Source of the DNA: Glandiceps talaboti
Lineage: Eukaryota > Hemichordata > Enteropneusta > Spengelidae
Assembly: GCF_964340395.1 (NCBI RefSeq)
Contig: NC_135561.1
Coordinates: 4,177,501 to 4,241,500 of the forward strand
Length of the DNA: 64,000 bases
Reading direction: 5' to 3'
A program made the translations under genes and the position numbers. This document shows positions 62,824 through 64,000 of this stretch, one piece after another. The notes below the pieces were generated by a model that saw nothing but the letters and a program-made list of their open reading frames with translations, was not told the origin of the DNA and made no database searches. How positions within the stretch are numbered: position 1 is the first letter of the stretch; every line of letters starts with the position of its first letter.

Positions 62824-62844
62824 CGTGCGTGTGTGCGCGCGCGC
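62772..62844. repeat. (GT)n then (GC)-rich alternating tract
   Basis: GT run followed by GCGTGCGTGCGTGTGTGCGCGCGC: alternating purine-pyrimidine throughout, a Z-DNA-prone pattern. Confidence 0.95.
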
Positions 62845-63659
62845 TGGGGAAACTGGGGATCACTAAAGGCTGTGTCATTGCCAAATATAGTCACTTGTAC
62901 GACCATATTATTAACTTTTGCACATTCCGACTTTATGATACTGTAGTATTATATTCATAGAACTAACAGGACAGTTTACTTTGGAAACGTTACAAATTAG
63001 CATGAAATTGCCAGAAATGGAAACAAAGGTACGGCAGGTAAGATACTTTTTGCTGTAAATGAATTGATATGTGATCTTTAACTTTCAGAGATAGACACGT
63101 GACCTTTTAACTCCATTCAGTACTAGACATGTGGCCCTTAACCCCACCATCACCAGCTAATATGACCTTTAACCTTTTGACGGAGCACTTCACAAATGTG
63201 ACGCTTTTACCTTCTCGAAACAATACACAAGCCAAATATACGCCAATCAATCTATCAATCAATCAAATAGCCAATCAATCAATTTATCCTTATTTAGAAG
63301 AAAACGTTGACATAAATTAATAATAATTAAATGGTTATTTCTTGATTTCTGTCTATTAAAGATACATATTAAGTGTGACTTGAAATTTTAGAGAAAAATA
63401 GACTGTTTTATACATAGAGTTCAACTTAATGCTGGTGTTAAGATTTTAGTTAAATGTGAGTATTAAGGTTCAAACATTCAACTCTCTCATTTATACTAGT
63501 TTCAAAGCTAGCATTAAATACAACTATTAGCTAATTATGCAAATGATATCACCTGGTTTCAATCTTTTAAAACTTGTCAACCAGCTACTGTGCAGTGACA
63601 GGTAGGTAACCGAAGTACAAAGCAAACTTCACTTCTACCATATATTGTTTATTTATCTA

Positions 63660-63697
63660 TTTTTTTTATTATTTTTTTTTTTTTTTGGGGGGGGGGC
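63660..63697. repeat. poly-T/poly-G homopolymer tract
   Basis: A T-rich stretch with isolated A, then ten G. Confidence 0.95.
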
Positions 63698-64000
63698 AAT
63701 GATTATTAACATCGTGATCATTATCGATGTTACAGTAGTACCTATATATGTTTTATAACTAATTTTTGTTTACCCATCCGTTGATAAACAGAGCCCGATC
63801 AAAGTAGATTGCTACCATACAGTATCGCTCATAACACCAATATTTACGACTGTCTGTACGATCGTCTGAAAGTCAGTGAAGTCGAAGATGATGTTATTCC
63901 TGCCGGTTGGCTAACCTCAAATTCACGTGTATAACGCCTCGGACGATCATGACAGTAGACAACACCAGCCACTGGGCTGTATTCTACGTGTACACGCATG

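Larger units (their letters stand above)
54473..64000. other. PRDM14 upstream region (5' exon not located)
   Basis: The polypyrimidine stretch and CAG bordering the first coding exon (TTTATTCTCAG on the minus strand) imply at least one upstream, probably non-coding, exon, but I could not place it. No other coding sequence, tRNA or transposase is supported. The region is dominated by microsatellites (separate entries) and otherwise unique AT-rich DNA, notably 59850-62770 and 62860-63650, where I see nothing definite. Confidence 0.6.

Overview
The window is nuclear DNA from an animal. Genes are split into many short exons with GT-AG junctions, the base composition is AT-rich, and simple repeats, minisatellites and hairpin-type repeats are abundant. 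The conserved genes found (VPS11, PRDM14) show a metazoan. Several intronic minisatellites copy the exon end plus its 5' splice site. From memory, this behaviour was described as 'mirage minisatellites' in amphioxus introns, so an invertebrate chordate is my best guess. That assignment is weak and could not be tested here.

Layout. (1) 1-3325: no supported coding sequence; part is probably 3' UTR of the next gene. (2) 3326-13109, minus strand: a 12-exon gene for a 496-residue coiled-coil protein that I cannot name. (3) 13110-13421: a 312-bp divergent promoter. (4) 13422-30813, plus strand: a complete 26-exon VPS11 gene, 1125 residues, the RING-H2 core subunit of the HOPS/CORVET tethering complexes. 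It has a C-terminal extension of about 190 residues (13-residue EPSR repeats, then six NPF motifs) that human VPS11 lacks. (5) 31707-34586: convergent intergenic DNA with simple repeats. (6) 34587-54465, minus strand: PRDM14, 8 coding exons, 612 residues, with a PR/SET domain, the six expected zinc fingers and an extra seventh finger plus tail. A 15.4-kb intron separates its first recognised coding exon from the rest. (7) 54473-64000: DNA upstream of PRDM14. A splice acceptor at the edge of the first coding exon implies an unseen 5' exon. This region is rich in microsatellites and holds no supported coding sequence.

All three gene models were built by hand. Exon phases close without a frameshift from ATG to stop in each (1491, 3378 and 1839 nt).

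The most unusual feature is the set of tandem arrays seeded at exon 3' ends: exon 7 of the coiled-coil gene, and VPS11 exons 15, 16 and 17. Each repeat unit carries a copy of the exon end and a usable-looking 5' splice site, giving roughly 5 to 29 copies in a row. In VPS11 exon 16 the unit is 42 bp and stays in frame for three extra copies, so alternative donor choice could add 14, 28 or 42 residues to the protein.
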